Assembly: GCA_001028815.1 (NCBI GenBank)
Contig: LDJB01000001.1
Coordinates: forward strand, 119,297-183,296
Length of the DNA stretch: 64,000 nt
Reading direction: 5' to 3'
From: Peptococcaceae bacterium 1109
Lineage (GTDB): Bacteria; Bacillota; Limnochordia; Darwinibacteriales; Darwinibacteriaceae
Below, one piece after another: positions 25,320 to 38,206 of this stretch (position 1 is the stretch's first letter; every line of letters begins with the position of its first letter). Both the position numbers and the translations under genes were made by a program. A model generated the notes under the pieces. The model did no database searches, had not been told where the DNA came from, and saw nothing but the letters and a program-made list of their open reading frames with translations.

Positions 25320-27461
25320 ATGGACTATATGGCGGAGCTGAATCGCAGTCAGCGGCAGGCTGTGGAGACAGTATCAGGCCCGCTCTTGGTGATCGCCGGG
25401 GCGGGTAGTGGGAAAACCCGCGTGTTGACGTATCGCATTGCTCATCTAATCAGTGCTCACAAGGTGCCGCCGTACCGGATTCTGGCGGTTACTTTTACTA
25501 ATAAAGCGGCAGCAGAGATGAAGGAGCGCATTGCCAGCCTGATCGGGCCCGTGGCGCAAGACGTTTGGATGGGGACTTTTCACTCCATCTGTGTGCGTAT
25601 TCTCCGAGCTGAAGGACACCGGCTCGGCTACCGGTCTAACTTCCAGATCTTTGACACACTAGACCAGACAGCGGTGGTGCGAGAGTGCTTGGCGGAGCTG
25701 AACCTGGATCAGAAGCGTTTTGATCCGACCTCCATCTTAGCCAGCATCAGCCGGGCTAAGGACCGCTTGCTAACACCTTCACAGTACAGCGATGAGGCCT
25801 CTGACTTCTGGGAGAAGAAGGTGGCTCAGGTATACGCGAGGTACCAGGGTAAACTGGAGAAGAACAACGCCATGGACTTTGACGACCTGATCATGCTCAC
25901 CGTGATGCTGCTCCAGAACTACAAGGAGGTCCGAGAAAAGTACCAAAGCCGCTTCGCCTACATTATGGTGGATGAATACCAAGATACAAACCACGCCCAA
26001 TATGAGTTGGTGCACCTCTTAGCCGCTGCCCACGGCAATCTCTGTGTGGTGGGGGATGAAGACCAAAGCATCTACGCATTCCGGGGTGCAGATATCCGCA
26101 ACATCTTGGAATTCGAAAAGGACTTCCCCCAAGCCAAGGTGATCAAGCTAGAGGAGAACTACCGTTCTACCAAGTGCATCCTTGGAGCCGCTAACAGCGT
26201 TATCGCCCACAATACAGAACGCAAACCCAAGGAGCTGTGGACAAGCAACCCCCAAGGAGAAGAGGTGATCTTCTTTCAAGGGGAGACGGAGAGGCATGAG
26301 GCCGCGTTTATTGGTGATCAAATAGGACGGCTCGTGCAGGAGAGCGGATATCAGCTCGCAGATTTCGCCCTGCTTTATCGTACTCACGCCCAATCTCGAG
26401 TGTTGGAAGAGGAGTTTATGAGGCGGGGTATACCATACCGCATCGTATCTGGCCTGCGTTTTTATGAGCGCAAAGAGATCAAAGACATACTGGCCTACCT
26501 CAGGCTGTGTGCCAACCCCGATGAGGATTTTAGCTTTATGCGGGTTGTAAACTCTCCCCGGCGTGGGATTGGCGATGCTACCCTGGCGAAAATTGCAGAG
26601 TTCAGTGCAAGCCGGGGCCTGAGCTTGTTTGCCAGCCTGAGGTATGTTGATGAAATCCCCGGTTTGACGGGGAAAGTGAGACAGGCCCTAGGGGAGTTCT
26701 ACAACCTGATCAATGCCGCGGCTTTCAGCGCGGAGACAGTGGGGATAACAGGGCTCACCGAACTGCTTTTGCGAGAGAGCGGCTATTTGGACATGCTCCG
26801 CCAGCAGCGAGATGAGCAGGCGCCGGTCCGGATAGAAAACTTGAATGAGTTCCTCTCAGTAACCCAGCAGTTTGAGAAGGAGAACGGCGATGCAGGCTTG
26901 CCTGCTTTCCTGGAACATGTGGCTCTGATCAGTGATGTGGACAACTACGATCAAGGCGCCAATGTGGTGAACCTCATGACCCTCCATGCCGCGAAGGGCC
27001 TGGAGTTTGCAGTGGTGTTTGTGTGCGGCATGGAGGATGGCATTTTCCCTCACAGCCGAGCATTGTGGGAGCCGGGCCAGCTAGAAGAAGAGCGGCGCCT
27101 GGCCTATGTGGGCATGACCCGGGCCCGTGAGCGCCTCTTCTTGACCTGCGCCCGGGCGCGAACCATCTTTGGAACCACAAGTTACAACCAGGTGTCCCAG
27201 TTTATCAAGGAAATCGACCCAAGATACATCCGGGACTTTCGCGGTCCAGTGAAGCGGCCCACTGTTTCGGCCAGTCCAGATCCGAAACCTGTCAGCCCGG
27301 CGGACTACAAAGCGGGGGACAAGGTTCGCCACCGTATGTGGGGCGAAGGCATGGTGGTTTCGGTGAAGGCATCTGGGGACGATGTTCAGCTGAGCATTGC
27401 CTTTGCAGATCGGGGAATAAAGACGGTGATTGCCAGCTTAGCCCCAATTGAGAAGATTTAG
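25320..27461 (+). CDS. pcrA: PcrA/UvrD-type ATP-dependent DNA helicase
   Basis: A 713-residue SF1A helicase that unwinds DNA 3'-5' in repair and in rolling-circle replication and displaces RecA. Motifs seen: Walker A GAGSGKT (near 29-35), AVTFTNKAAAEM (Ia), DEYQDTNHAQYE (II), GDEDQSIYAFRGAD (III), ENYRST (IV region), VNLMTLHAAKGLEF (V) and VGMTRARERL (VI). The C-terminal tail (AGDKVRHRMWGEGMV) is the PcrA-type Tudor-like domain that contacts RNA polymerase. The ATG at 25320 has AAGGGG upstream. It is followed by ligA after 27 bases, the standard Firmicutes pair. Confidence 0.96.
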   Translation: MDYMAELNRSQRQAVETVSGPLLVIAGAGSGKTRVLTYRIAHLISAHKVPPYRILAVTFTNKAAAEMKERIASLIGPVAQDVWMGTFHSICVRILRAEGHRLGYRSNFQIFDTLDQTAVVRECLAELNLDQKRFDPTSILASISRAKDRLLTPSQYSDEASDFWEKKVAQVYARYQGKLEKNNAMDFDDLIMLTVMLLQNYKEVREKYQSRFAYIMVDEYQDTNHAQYELVHLLAAAHGNLCVVGDEDQSIYAFRGADIRNILEFEKDFPQAKVIKLEENYRSTKCILGAANSVIAHNTERKPKELWTSNPQGEEVIFFQGETERHEAAFIGDQIGRLVQESGYQLADFALLYRTHAQSRVLEEEFMRRGIPYRIVSGLRFYERKEIKDILAYLRLCANPDEDFSFMRVVNSPRRGIGDATLAKIAEFSASRGLSLFASLRYVDEIPGLTGKVRQALGEFYNLINAAAFSAETVGITGLTELLLRESGYLDMLRQQRDEQAPVRIENLNEFLSVTQQFEKENGDAGLPAFLEHVALISDVDNYDQGANVVNLMTLHAAKGLEFAVVFVCGMEDGIFPHSRALWEPGQLEEERRLAYVGMTRARERLFLTCARARTIFGTTSYNQVSQFIKEIDPRYIRDFRGPVKRPTVSASPDPKPVSPADYKAGDKVRHRMWGEGMVVSVKASGDDVQLSIAFADRGIKTVIASLAPIEKI

Positions 27462-29769
<2,308 letters not shown>

Positions 29770-29773
<4 letters not shown>

Positions 29774-31203
29774 GAGCATTAGCGGAGATGCTGAGCGCGG
29801 GTGATGTGACCAGCGTTGAACTTGTCCAGCATTACCTAGATCAGATTCAAAGTACAGATCAAGATATCAAGGCTTTCCTCCATGTGGATCGGGAAGGGGC
29901 TCTGCAGGCCGCCCAAGCAGCTGATGAGCGCCGCAAGGCAGGTACCCCCCTTTCTCCGTGGGATGGAATCCCTATTGCGGTTAAAGACAACATTTGCACA
30001 GTGGGGATGCCTACAACATGCGCATCCCGCATGTTAAAGGACTACTATTCGCCCTTCGACGCCGAGGTAGTAACCCGCATCAAAGGAGCAGGGCTGCCCA
30101 TCTTAGGTAAGACAAACCTGGATGAGTTTGCCATGGGTTCGTCCACAGAGTATTCTGCATACCAGATCACCCACAATCCCCACGATCTTACCCGGGTTCC
30201 CGGGGGTTCAAGTGGCGGCTCCGCCGCGGCGGTGGCCGCAGGTCTCTGCCCCTGGGGCTTGGGGACAGACACAGGGGGGTCAATCCGCCAGCCCGCCGCC
30301 TTCTGCGGAGTTGTGGGCCTGAAACCCACCTTTGGAAGGGTCTCTCGCTGGGGTTTGGTGGCCCTGGCTTCTTCTATGGATCAAATTGGGCCCATGGGGC
30401 GCACCGTTGAGGATGTGGAGATCCTGTTTTCCCTAATCGCCGGGTATGACCAGCGGGACAGCACATCGTGCCCTGATTCTGGGTATGAGTTTGGCAACGA
30501 ATCCCTTGGCACCCTCGCTGGCATTCGCCTGGGGATCCCCGAGGAGTTTTTCGGGGAAGGGTTATCTCCAGAGGTGGCCGCGCGGGTGAGAGAGGCGGTA
30601 AGGCGCATGGAGGACCTGGGGGCAGAGGTCAGGCCCATATCGCTGCCTCACAGTGCCTATTCCATTGATACGTACTTAACCTTGGTCACTGCGGAAGCCA
30701 GCTCCAATCTGGCACGCTACGATGGCGTGCGCTACGGTTTGAGGGTTGAGGCAGATGATGCCGTGTCCATGTTTAAGCAGACAAGGACCAAAGGATTTGG
30801 CCCAGAGGTGAAACGCCGCATCATGCTGGGTACCTATGTGCTCACTGCCAGCCACCATGCGGCGTACTACGAGCAGGCAAGGCGGGTGCGCACCCTGATC
30901 ACGCAAGATGTGGAGAGCGCATTTGAAGAAGTAGATGTGGTGGTTACACCTACCACCCCCAGTACTGCTTTTCGTATAGGAGAAAAGCAAGACCCACTGC
31001 AGATGTATCTCTCTGATTCCTATACAGCTATCGCCAACCTAGCGGGAATCCCAGCCCTCACCTTGCCGTGTGGCAAAGACAAACTGGGGCTTCCCATTGG
31101 CATTCAGCTGATGGCAGACCATTTCCGAGAGGATGTTCTGTTTTGGGTAGGGCGGATGCTAGAGAGATCCCTGAAGGAGGCGGATAGCAGTGGGAGAATA
31201 TAA
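29770..31203 (+). CDS. gatA: GatA amidase subunit of the tRNA-dependent amidotransferase
   Basis: A 477-residue amidase that releases ammonia from glutamine for transamidation. The Ser-cisSer-Lys triad is visible: Lys in PIAVKDNIC (near 74) and the serines in GGSSGGSAAAVAAG (near 147-160), with GTDTGGSIRQPA following. Length is normal. The ATG overlaps the gatC stop by 4 bases, and gatB starts 14 bases before its end, giving a tight gatCAB unit. Confidence 0.97.
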
Positions 31204-32641
31204 GATCCGCATCGGGCTGGAGATCCATGTGGAACTTGCCACGAAGACGAAGATCTTCTGCGGCTGTGCCGCAGCATTCGGTGCACCGCCAAACTCCCTC
31301 TGCTGCCCAACTTGTTTGGGTTTGCCAGGGAGCCTGCCTGTGCTCAACCGGGCGGCGGTGGAATTCGGGGTCCGGGCTGCGTTGGCTTTGAACTGTACTG
31401 TGAACTTGTACAGCGAGTTTGCCCGCAAGAACTATTTCTACCCCGATCTGCCGAAGGCGTTTCAGATAACTCAGCATGACAAGCCCCTTGCAGTGAACGG
31501 CAAAGTCCAATACTACCTCGAGGATCAGCCGGTGGAAACTGTCATTACCCGCTTGCATCTGGAGGAGGAGGCAGGTAAGTCCATCCACAGCGGCGATAGC
31601 ATTGTGGGCTCGGAGTACACTTCTGTGGACTACAACCGCGCCGGGATTCCCTTGATCGAAATTGTGACCGCGCCGGATATTACATCTCCTGCTCAGGCAA
31701 AGGCGTTCCTGGAGCAACTGCGTCTAATCCTGCAGTACGCTCAGGTATCGGACTGTAAGATGGAGAATGGCTCCCTCCGCTGCGATGCTAATATTTCTCT
31801 GCACGGGGAATCTGGGCAGAATGGGGAAAAAGTGGAGATTAAGAACCTAAATTCCTTCCGTGCATTGGAGCGGGCTCTGGCCTACGAGGCCAAGCGCCAA
31901 GCCAAGATTTTAGAGCAGGGCGGGGTAATCCTCCCAGAGACTCGCACTTGGGACGAGCGGGCTCAAAAAACGGTCCGCATGCGCCTCAAGGCTGGAGCAC
32001 CTGATTACCGGTACTTCCCTGAGCCTGATTTGCCCCCCTTGGAACTGGATGAGGCTTGGGTAGAAGAGATCCGCGCTGCCCTCCCTGAACTGCCCCTAGC
32101 CAGGGAAGAGCGCTATCGGAGCGCCTTAGGGCTTACAGCCTATGATGCGGGAGTGCTTGTGCGGGCCCCCCATTTAGCTCAGGTATTCGAGGAGACCGTG
32201 GCTCTTGGGCACGAGCCGCAGCTAGTGGCCAACTGGGTTACGGGCGAGTATGCCCGCTTTGCCCGCCAGGGTAGTACCGTTTCTGGGAAGGTGCTAGGGG
32301 AACTCCTGGAACTCATTGCAGAAGGGGCAATCAGCGCTAGCCAGGGTAAAACGGTGTTGGAGGAGATGTTTACCAACGGTGTTTCCCCACGGGAGTTTGT
32401 GGCAGCCAAGGGCTTGACTGTCATTGCAGACCGGGAAGTCCTCCAGAGCATGGTAGAAGAGGTGTTGCAGAACCACCAGGAGCTGGTGAAGCGGTACCTC
32501 GAGGGCGAAGAGCGCCTTTTGGGATTCTTTGTGGGCCAGGTTATGCAGGCCACAAAGGGACAGGCAGAACCCCGGCTTGTAAATAAACTGTTAGTGAAGG
32601 CACTGACAGAGGGAAGGAATTGGCAGCCTCGCGAGGAATAA
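31190..32641 (+). CDS. gatB: GatB subunit of the tRNA-dependent amidotransferase
   Basis: A 483-residue subunit that phosphorylates and amidates the misacylated aminoacyl-tRNA. The opening IGLEIHVELATKTKIFCGC, the Cys motif CCPTCLGLPGSLPVLN and the GSLRCDANIS motif are family marks. The helical GatB/YqeY tail (residues about 335-480) binds the tRNA elbow. The GTG at 31190 has AAGGAGG ten bases upstream within gatA. Organisms with gatCAB commonly lack AsnRS or GlnRS; neither is in the window. Confidence 0.96.
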   Translation: MGEYKIRIGLEIHVELATKTKIFCGCAAAFGAPPNSLCCPTCLGLPGSLPVLNRAAVEFGVRAALALNCTVNLYSEFARKNYFYPDLPKAFQITQHDKPLAVNGKVQYYLEDQPVETVITRLHLEEEAGKSIHSGDSIVGSEYTSVDYNRAGIPLIEIVTAPDITSPAQAKAFLEQLRLILQYAQVSDCKMENGSLRCDANISLHGESGQNGEKVEIKNLNSFRALERALAYEAKRQAKILEQGGVILPETRTWDERAQKTVRMRLKAGAPDYRYFPEPDLPPLELDEAWVEEIRAALPELPLAREERYRSALGLTAYDAGVLVRAPHLAQVFEETVALGHEPQLVANWVTGEYARFARQGSTVSGKVLGELLELIAEGAISASQGKTVLEEMFTNGVSPREFVAAKGLTVIADREVLQSMVEEVLQNHQELVKRYLEGEERLLGFFVGQVMQATKGQAEPRLVNKLLVKALTEGRNWQPREE

Positions 32642-32665
32642 AGAAGCGAAAGGCAGGCGAGGTTT

Positions 32666-33475
32666 TTGGAGAACGTACTCTTCATCTTTGCCGGTATTCC
32701 AGTTTATTCCTATGGCTTCATGCTTGGTCTAGGCCTCATATTCGGCTCACTGCTTGCCTGTCGGGAGGGCCGCCGGCGTGGGCTCGATCAGAACTTAGTG
32801 TTTAACTGGTTTGTGCAGGTCACTGTGGTGTTCTTGGTTGTAGGCCGGGTGGCGTTTGTCTTTTCTCTGCACCGCTGGCGGATGTTCACGTACCCGTGGG
32901 TACTGCTCACAGGGTTTCAGGTGGATGAAGTAGCAGGGATTATCGGCGCGGTAATATACGGGACATACCTGTTGTTCCATTCTTTTCCCAGGCCCATGGC
33001 CTTTCTCGATTCCCTTGCCCCGTCCGTGGCTCTGATTCAGTCCCTGGCCAACCTGGGCTCGAACGTCTTCGGCCGCCAAACCAACGTCCCCTGGGCGGTA
33101 CGGCTGGGATACTTTACCTTGCATCCCACGCCCTTGTATGCCGCGATTGTTTACTATTTGATCTTTGCCGTTCTCTGGCGGTTTCGGCGGCAGACTAGGT
33201 TTGACGGCCAGCTGATCATCGGTTTTGTGACGCTGAGCTCAGCATCGCAGTGGTTCCTGCTTCGCTACCGGGAAATGAGCGCGGTGTCGTGGAACCCCCT
33301 GTTGTACCTCCTGCCGGCGATCGCTTTCGGGGCTCTATGGGTTTGGCTGTACGTGCAAGCACCACTCTTGCCCTTGAGCAAGCGGCGTGGACAAGGCCCG
33401 CTCCTCAGTTGGCTGTTGTCAATCTTTGGCGTGGCCCTGACCATGACTTTGGTGTTCTTCTGGCGCTTCGGGTAG
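32666..33475 (+). CDS. Lgt-like integral membrane protein lacking key prolipoprotein diacylglyceryl transferase residues
   Basis: A 269-residue protein with about seven membrane helices, matching Lgt in length and order. The FGRQTNVPWAV and HPTPLYAAIVYY stretches correspond to Lgt's YGRPTDLPWGV and HPSQLYE regions. The catalytic HGG loop after the second helix is replaced (TGFQVDEVAGIIGA), and the essential Arg/Glu of the RxGNFxNGE motif read Gln and Asn. It is therefore a divergent paralog or an enzyme with another substrate. The TTG at 32666 has only a weak GGCGAGG site. It follows gatB by 24 bases and precedes a Fur-family gene. A true Lgt would have to lie elsewhere. Confidence 0.7.
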   Translation: MENVLFIFAGIPVYSYGFMLGLGLIFGSLLACREGRRRGLDQNLVFNWFVQVTVVFLVVGRVAFVFSLHRWRMFTYPWVLLTGFQVDEVAGIIGAVIYGTYLLFHSFPRPMAFLDSLAPSVALIQSLANLGSNVFGRQTNVPWAVRLGYFTLHPTPLYAAIVYYLIFAVLWRFRRQTRFDGQLIIGFVTLSSASQWFLLRYREMSAVSWNPLLYLLPAIAFGALWVWLYVQAPLLPLSKRRGQGPLLSWLLSIFGVALTMTLVFFWRFG

Positions 33476-33501
33476 AATCGCCGTGAAAGAGAGGGAGCAG
33501 C

Positions 33502-33978
33502 ATGCAAAAGCAAAAACTGCGTGATCGGATTTACTCCGCACTCCGAGAGGGGGATCACAGACTGACCCCCCAGCGAGAGGCGGTGGTTGAGGTTTTGCTG
33601 GACAACGCGGACGCCCATTTGTCCGCGGAGAACATTTTTATGCAGACGAAGCACAACTATCCCGATATAGGGCTGGCCACGGTTTACCGTACGTTAGAAC
33701 TCCTTGAAAATCTGGGCTTAGTCCACCGCTTTGATTACGGCGATGGGCAGAGCCGTTATGAAGTAAGCCTTACCGCCGAAGGGCATTACCACCACCACCT
33801 CATCTGCGTAAACTGCGGTGAGATTGGAGAGTTTAAGGATGACCTTCTCGATGAGATTGAGGAGAAGATTGCTGCGGATACAGGTTTTGTAGTGACAGAC
33901 CACTGCTTACGGCTGTTCGGGTTGTGCCAGAAATGCCAGGGAGAGCAAGACAAGCCTGCTGAGCCAATTGACAAATAA
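33502..33978 (+). CDS. Fur-family metalloregulator (Fur/PerR/Zur type)
   Basis: A 158-residue ferric-uptake-type repressor. The N-terminal winged helix (RLTPQREAVVEVLL, then IGLATVYRTLELLENLGLV) recognises DNA. The regulatory metal site lies in EGHYHHHLIC (near 93-101), and two C-x2-C pairs (CVNC near 101 and CQKC near 144) form the structural zinc site. Which metal or peroxide signal it senses cannot be settled from these residues alone. The ATG has GAGGGAG upstream. The T-box promoter for valS overlaps its final codons. Confidence 0.93.
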   Translation: MQKQKLRDRIYSALREGDHRLTPQREAVVEVLLDNADAHLSAENIFMQTKHNYPDIGLATVYRTLELLENLGLVHRFDYGDGQSRYEVSLTAEGHYHHHLICVNCGEIGEFKDDLLDEIEEKIAADTGFVVTDHCLRLFGLCQKCQGEQDKPAEPIDK

Positions 33979-33996
33979 GTGGTTAGGGTATATCAT
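33968..33996 (+). promoter_or_regulatory. Sigma-A promoter for the valS T-box transcript
   Basis: TTGACA (33968-33973), 17-nt spacer, TATCAT (33991-33996). The -35 box overlaps the end of the fur-like coding region. Confidence 0.88.
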
Positions 33997-34003
33997 AGAA
34001 AGT

Positions 34004-34246
34004 ACAATACGGAAAAGCAATGATTGGGAGTAGTATCAGCAGCGCGCCATCAGAGAGGGGAACACCTGGGTGCGAGTTTCCTTGGAGAGCGGGCTGAGAA
34101 GTCGCCCAGGAGCTGTTGAGGTGAGCGCAAGCAGCCTTAACCGGGATGCGCCGTTACCGCAGTTGAGTGCCTGGCACGACACGTGCCAGGAATTAAGGTG
34201 GTACCGCGAAATGAGCTTTTCGTCCTTAGGGCGAAGGGCTTTTTTT
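34004..34246 (+). promoter_or_regulatory. Valine T-box riboswitch leader
   Basis: The leader carries the stem I features (GGGAGTAGTA near 34025, AGAGAGGGGA near 34052), a GTC specifier candidate at 34101-34103 matching valine, and the hallmark AAGGTGGTACCGCG at 34195-34208 that pairs with the uncharged tRNA end in the antiterminator. It ends in the terminator at 34214. Uncharged tRNA-Val should allow readthrough into valS. Confidence 0.95.
34214..34246 (+). terminator. T-box terminator before valS
   Basis: 12-bp stem AGCTTTTCGTCC / GGGCGAAGGGCT (several wobble pairs), TTA loop, then T6. It competes with the antiterminator formed by the T-box sequence. Confidence 0.92.
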
Positions 34247-34269
34247 AGTTTTGGTGAGGAGGAGTGGCT

Positions 34270-36900
34270 GTGGAAAAGACTTATAATCCGAAAGCAGTGG
34301 AAGATCGGATATATGGAGAGTGGGAGGAAAAGGGCTACTTTCGGGCCGAGGTGAATCCGGATAAGGACCCCTTTTGCATCGTGATCCCGCCCCCGAATGT
34401 AACTGGACAGCTCCACATGGGGCATGCTCTCGATGAAACCCTGCAGGACATTCTCATTCGCTGGCGGAGGATGCAGGGGTATAACGCCCTGTGGGTGCCG
34501 GGCACAGACCATGCAGGCATTGCTACCCAAGCCCGAGTAGAGGAGCACATCCGTTCTACAGAGGGTAAGACTAGGCACGACCTGGGTAGGGAGGAGTTCC
34601 TGCGGCGCACTTGGGCCTGGAAGGAAGAATACGGTGGCAGGATTTTGAACCAGCTCAAGAAGCTCGGCACCTCTGTGGACTGGAGCCGGGAACGCTTTAC
34701 CATGGATGAAGGCTGTTCCCGTGCGGTACGGGAAGTGTTCGTGCGCCTTTACGAGAAGGGCTTGATTTACCAGGGGAACTATTCTGTCAACTGGTGCCCG
34801 CAGTGCAGCACCACTCTCTCAGATATCGAGGTGGAGCATGCGGACCATGAGGGTAAGCTGTGGCACATCCGCTACCCGCTAGCTGATGGCTCTGGGTACC
34901 TCCAGGTGGCTACTACCAGGCCTGAGACCATGCTTGGCGATACTGCCGTTGCTGTGAACCCGGACGACGAGCGCTATGCCCATCTCGTGGGCAAGACCGC
35001 CATCCTTCCCTTGATGGGCCGGGAGATTCCAATCGTGGCCGACAGCTACGTAGATATGGAGTTTGGGACGGGGATGGTAAAAGTGACCCCGGCCCATGAC
35101 CCCAACGACTTCGAGATCGGCCTCCGCCATAACCTACCGCAGATTCAGGTTATCGGAGAGGATGCCACTATGACTGCGGAAGCAGGGCCTTACGCGGGAC
35201 TAGACCGCTACGAATGCCGCAAACGCGTCGTCGCGGACCTCGAAGAGCTGGGCTTGTTGGTAAGGGTGGAAGACCACCAGCATGCAGTGGGCGAATGCTA
35301 TCGCTGTGGTACAGTGGTGGAGCCCCTTGTATCTAAGCAGTGGTTCGTAAAAATGGATGTCTTGGCAGAACGGGCCCGGAGAGTGGTGGAAGAGGGCAAG
35401 ATCCGCTTTGTTCCTGAGCGCTTCACCAAGCAGTACCTCCACTGGATGGAGAACATCAGGGATTGGTGCATCTCCCGCCAGCTGTGGTGGGGCCACCGCA
35501 TCCCAGTGTGGTACTGCCAGGACTGTGGTGAGATGTTTGCTGCCATAGAAGATCCCACCCACTGCCGGAAGTGCGGCTCGGAGAAGATTGTGCAGGATCC
35601 AGATGTGCTGGACACATGGTTTTCCTCTGCCCTGTGGCCGTTTTCAACCTTGGGTTGGCCGGAGAGGACCCCAGAACTGGAGTACTTCTACCCAACATCT
35701 GTGCTGGTAACGGGCTTCGACATCATTTTCTTCTGGGTTGCCCGTATGATCGTCATGGGGCTGGAGTTCATGGATGACGTGCCTTTCCAGGATGTTCTCA
35801 TTCACGGGTTAGTCAGGGATGCCCTGGGGCGCAAAATGAGTAAGTCCCTAGGGAATGGCGTAGATCCCATCGAGGTCATCGATGAATACGGTGCAGATGC
35901 CCTGCGCTTCAACCTGGTGATCGGCGTTGCCCCAGGCAACGACATGCGTTTTGTTCCTGAGAAAGTGGAAGCCTACCGCAATTTCGCTAACAAGATCTGG
36001 AATGCTTCCCGATTTACCTTAATGCACCTCGAGGGTTTTGAGCCGGCACCGTCCTTTGACGGCTTAGAGCTGGCAGGGCCCGACCGGTGGATTCTCAGCA
36101 GGTTTGAATATACGGCGGAAGAGCTCACTAGGCTCCTGGAGCGCTATGACATCGGAGAAGGGGCAAGGCTCCTCTACGACTTCATCTGGAGCGAACTGTG
36201 TGACTGGTACATCGAGCTGGTAAAGCCGCGGCTTTACGGTAACTATGGTGAAACTTCTCGTTTTGCCGCTCAACAGACGCTGTGGTACGTGCTGAAGAAC
36301 ACGCTCCAGCTGCTCCATCCTTACATGCCGTTTATTACAGAGGAAATCTGGCAGAACCTGCCCCACGAAGGTGAAACCATTGTTTTAGCACCGTGGCCCA
36401 AGCCGCAAGGTTTCCGCTCTAAGGAAGCTGAGAATGACATGGCAGTGATGATGGATGTAGTGACTCAGATCCGCACGGTGCGGAGCGAAAAGGCGGTCCC
36501 GCCTGGGCGGAAGATCGCCGCTATCTGCCAGGCAGAGGCGGCGCAGCGGGCGGTGCTGGAACGTAACCGAGACAATATCATGTCCCTTGCGGGCCTGGAG
36601 GAACTTGAGATTACCGAACCAGGGGAAAAGCCTGCCCAATCCATCGGCGCAGTAGTAAGCGGGATTGGGGTGTTCCTTCCTCTAGCAGGCATGGTGGATC
36701 TTGAAGAGGAGCGCCGCCGTATCGAGAAGGACCTTGCAGAGGCGGAAAAGGAGCTGCAACGGGCACAAAACAAACTGGCCAACGAAGGCTTTATACAGAA
36801 GGCTCCTCCCGAAGTAGTGGGGAAAGAGCGGCAGAAGGAAGCCAGTTTGCAGGTAACAGTGGCACGCCTCAAGGAACTTCTCAAGGAGATGCAGGAGTAA
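34270..36900 (+). CDS. valS: Valyl-tRNA synthetase
   Basis: An 876-residue class I synthetase that charges tRNA-Val. The HIGH-type motif appears as [14 protein letters not shown] (near 42-55) and the KMSKS motif as [10 protein letters not shown] (near 523-532). A CP1 editing domain ([12 protein letters not shown], about 215) lies between, an anticodon-binding helical domain follows, and a C-terminal coiled coil (about 805-876) contacts tRNA. GTG at 34270 is seven bases after GGAGG; GTG at 34264 is too close. Regulated by the valine T-box directly upstream. Followed by folC after 6 bases. Confidence 0.97.
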   Translation: MEKTYNPKAVEDRIYGEWEEKGYFRAEVNPDKDPFCIVIPPPNVTGQLHMGHALDETLQDILIRWRRMQGYNALWVPGTDHAGIATQARVEEHIRSTEGKTRHDLGREEFLRRTWAWKEEYGGRILNQLKKLGTSVDWSRERFTMDEGCSRAVREVFVRLYEKGLIYQGNYSVNWCPQCSTTLSDIEVEHADHEGKLWHIRYPLADGSGYLQVATTRPETMLGDTAVAVNPDDERYAHLVGKTAILPLMGREIPIVADSYVDMEFGTGMVKVTPAHDPNDFEIGLRHNLPQIQVIGEDATMTAEAGPYAGLDRYECRKRVVADLEELGLLVRVEDHQHAVGECYRCGTVVEPLVSKQWFVKMDVLAERARRVVEEGKIRFVPERFTKQYLHWMENIRDWCISRQLWWGHRIPVWYCQDCGEMFAAIEDPTHCRKCGSEKIVQDPDVLDTWFSSALWPFSTLGWPERTPELEYFYPTSVLVTGFDIIFFWVARMIVMGLEFMDDVPFQDVLIHGLVRDALGRKMSKSLGNGVDPIEVIDEYGADALRFNLVIGVAPGNDMRFVPEKVEAYRNFANKIWNASRFTLMHLEGFEPAPSFDGLELAGPDRWILSRFEYTAEELTRLLERYDIGEGARLLYDFIWSELCDWYIELVKPRLYGNYGETSRFAAQQTLWYVLKNTLQLLHPYMPFITEEIWQNLPHEGETIVLAPWPKPQGFRSKEAENDMAVMMDVVTQIRTVRSEKAVPPGRKIAAICQAEAAQRAVLERNRDNIMSLAGLEELEITEPGEKPAQSIGAVVSGIGVFLPLAGMVDLEEERRRIEKDLAEAEKELQRAQNKLANEGFIQKAPPEVVGKERQKEASLQVTVARLKELLKEMQE

Positions 36901-36906
36901 CAGCAC

Positions 36907-38184
36907 ATGGATCCAGTAAGTTCTCGGGCCCGGTTCGGCAGTCATCTAGGGCTTGAACGCATCACCCTGGTGTGCGAACATTTGGGTAACCCCCACAAGG
37001 ATTTGCGCTTTGTGCATGTGGCTGGCACAAACGGGAAAGGCTCTGTCTGTGCCCTTTTGGCCAAGGCCTTAGCTGCCGCGGGATACAAGGTGGGGAGGTT
37101 TACCTCCCCCCATTTGGTGTCCTACAACGAACGGATTACCATCAACGACGTCCCCATCGGTGATGGGGCCCTCTCAGCTCTGGGGGAGACTGTGGACAGG
37201 GCTTGCCAAACAGTGGAAGAGGGCCATCCCGAGCTAGGGAACGTCACAGAATTTGAGTACTGCACAGCCCTGGCTTTCTGCTATTTCAAGGAGATGGCCG
37301 TGGATGTGGTAGTTCTAGAAACGGGGCTTGGGGGAAGGCTGGATGCCACAAATGTAGTCACCCCTGAGCTTTGCGTCATCACCCCCATCGGCCACGACCA
37401 CATGGACCGCCTGGGGGGGAGTCTTGAGGAAATCGCCTGGGAGAAGGCGGGGATTATTAAGGATGGAGTCCCAGTGGTGCTGGGCTATCAGGGTTCTGAG
37501 GCGAATGGGGCTCTCCTTAGGGCAGCCAAGGAGCGAAAGGCTCCCGTATACTCCCTAGCTGAATGGGATTATCAGCCTATGGGCTGGGACTTAACGGGGG
37601 GCCGCTTACGCCTCCCTGAGCTTTCCCAGGAACCATTTGCAATCAGCCTCCTAGGGGATCATCAGTTAGATAACGCTGCCACTGCCGGGCTTGCCCTGAA
37701 GTGCCTGCAAAATCTAGGCTGGCAAGTCCAAGAGAAACACATCCGGGCCGGATTCACAGCGGCTAGGTGGCCTGGCCGTTTGGAAGTCGTTTCTACCACT
37801 CCCTTGGTCGTTCTGGATGGGGCCCACAACCAAGAGGGGCTCTCAGTCCTCGCCGCTGCATTGCGGAACCTGCACGGGGAAGGGGAGTGGGCTTTTGTCA
37901 TCGGTATGCTCGGGAGCAAGGACTTAGCTCTCCTTGATCATCTCTTGCCTTTGGGGAAGCGGTTTGTCTTGACCCAGGCGGACAGCGGCCGCATTGCCCC
38001 CATGCCTCCAGAGCAAATGCTTGCCTATGTGGAGTCTCGGGGTTGTGTAGGGGAAATTTACTTGCCCGCAGTAGCGGCCGTGCGGGCAGCTCTGTTAACG
38101 CCGCCCGTGTGTGTCTGCGGCTCGTTGTACCTTGTTGGGAATATAAAGAGGGATCTGGCTGATTTAGGAATAGTAACGCAATAG
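36907..38184 (+). CDS. folC: FolC: folylpolyglutamate synthase / dihydrofolate synthase
   Basis: A 425-residue Mur-ligase-like enzyme that adds glutamate to folates, and in bifunctional forms makes dihydrofolate. P-loop HVAGTNGKGSVCALLAKAL near residue 37-55, TSPHLVSYNERI near 71, LETGLGGRLDATNVV near 138 and the C-terminal DGAHN motif near 306. The valS-folC pairing is typical for Firmicutes and suggests shared T-box control. The ATG follows valS by 6 bases. Confidence 0.95.
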   Translation: MDPVSSRARFGSHLGLERITLVCEHLGNPHKDLRFVHVAGTNGKGSVCALLAKALAAAGYKVGRFTSPHLVSYNERITINDVPIGDGALSALGETVDRACQTVEEGHPELGNVTEFEYCTALAFCYFKEMAVDVVVLETGLGGRLDATNVVTPELCVITPIGHDHMDRLGGSLEEIAWEKAGIIKDGVPVVLGYQGSEANGALLRAAKERKAPVYSLAEWDYQPMGWDLTGGRLRLPELSQEPFAISLLGDHQLDNAATAGLALKCLQNLGWQVQEKHIRAGFTAARWPGRLEVVSTTPLVVLDGAHNQEGLSVLAAALRNLHGEGEWAFVIGMLGSKDLALLDHLLPLGKRFVLTQADSGRIAPMPPEQMLAYVESRGCVGEIYLPAVAAVRAALLTPPVCVCGSLYLVGNIKRDLADLGIVTQ

Positions 38185-38206
38185 GTACATGCAAGGAGGG
38201 ATTTGC

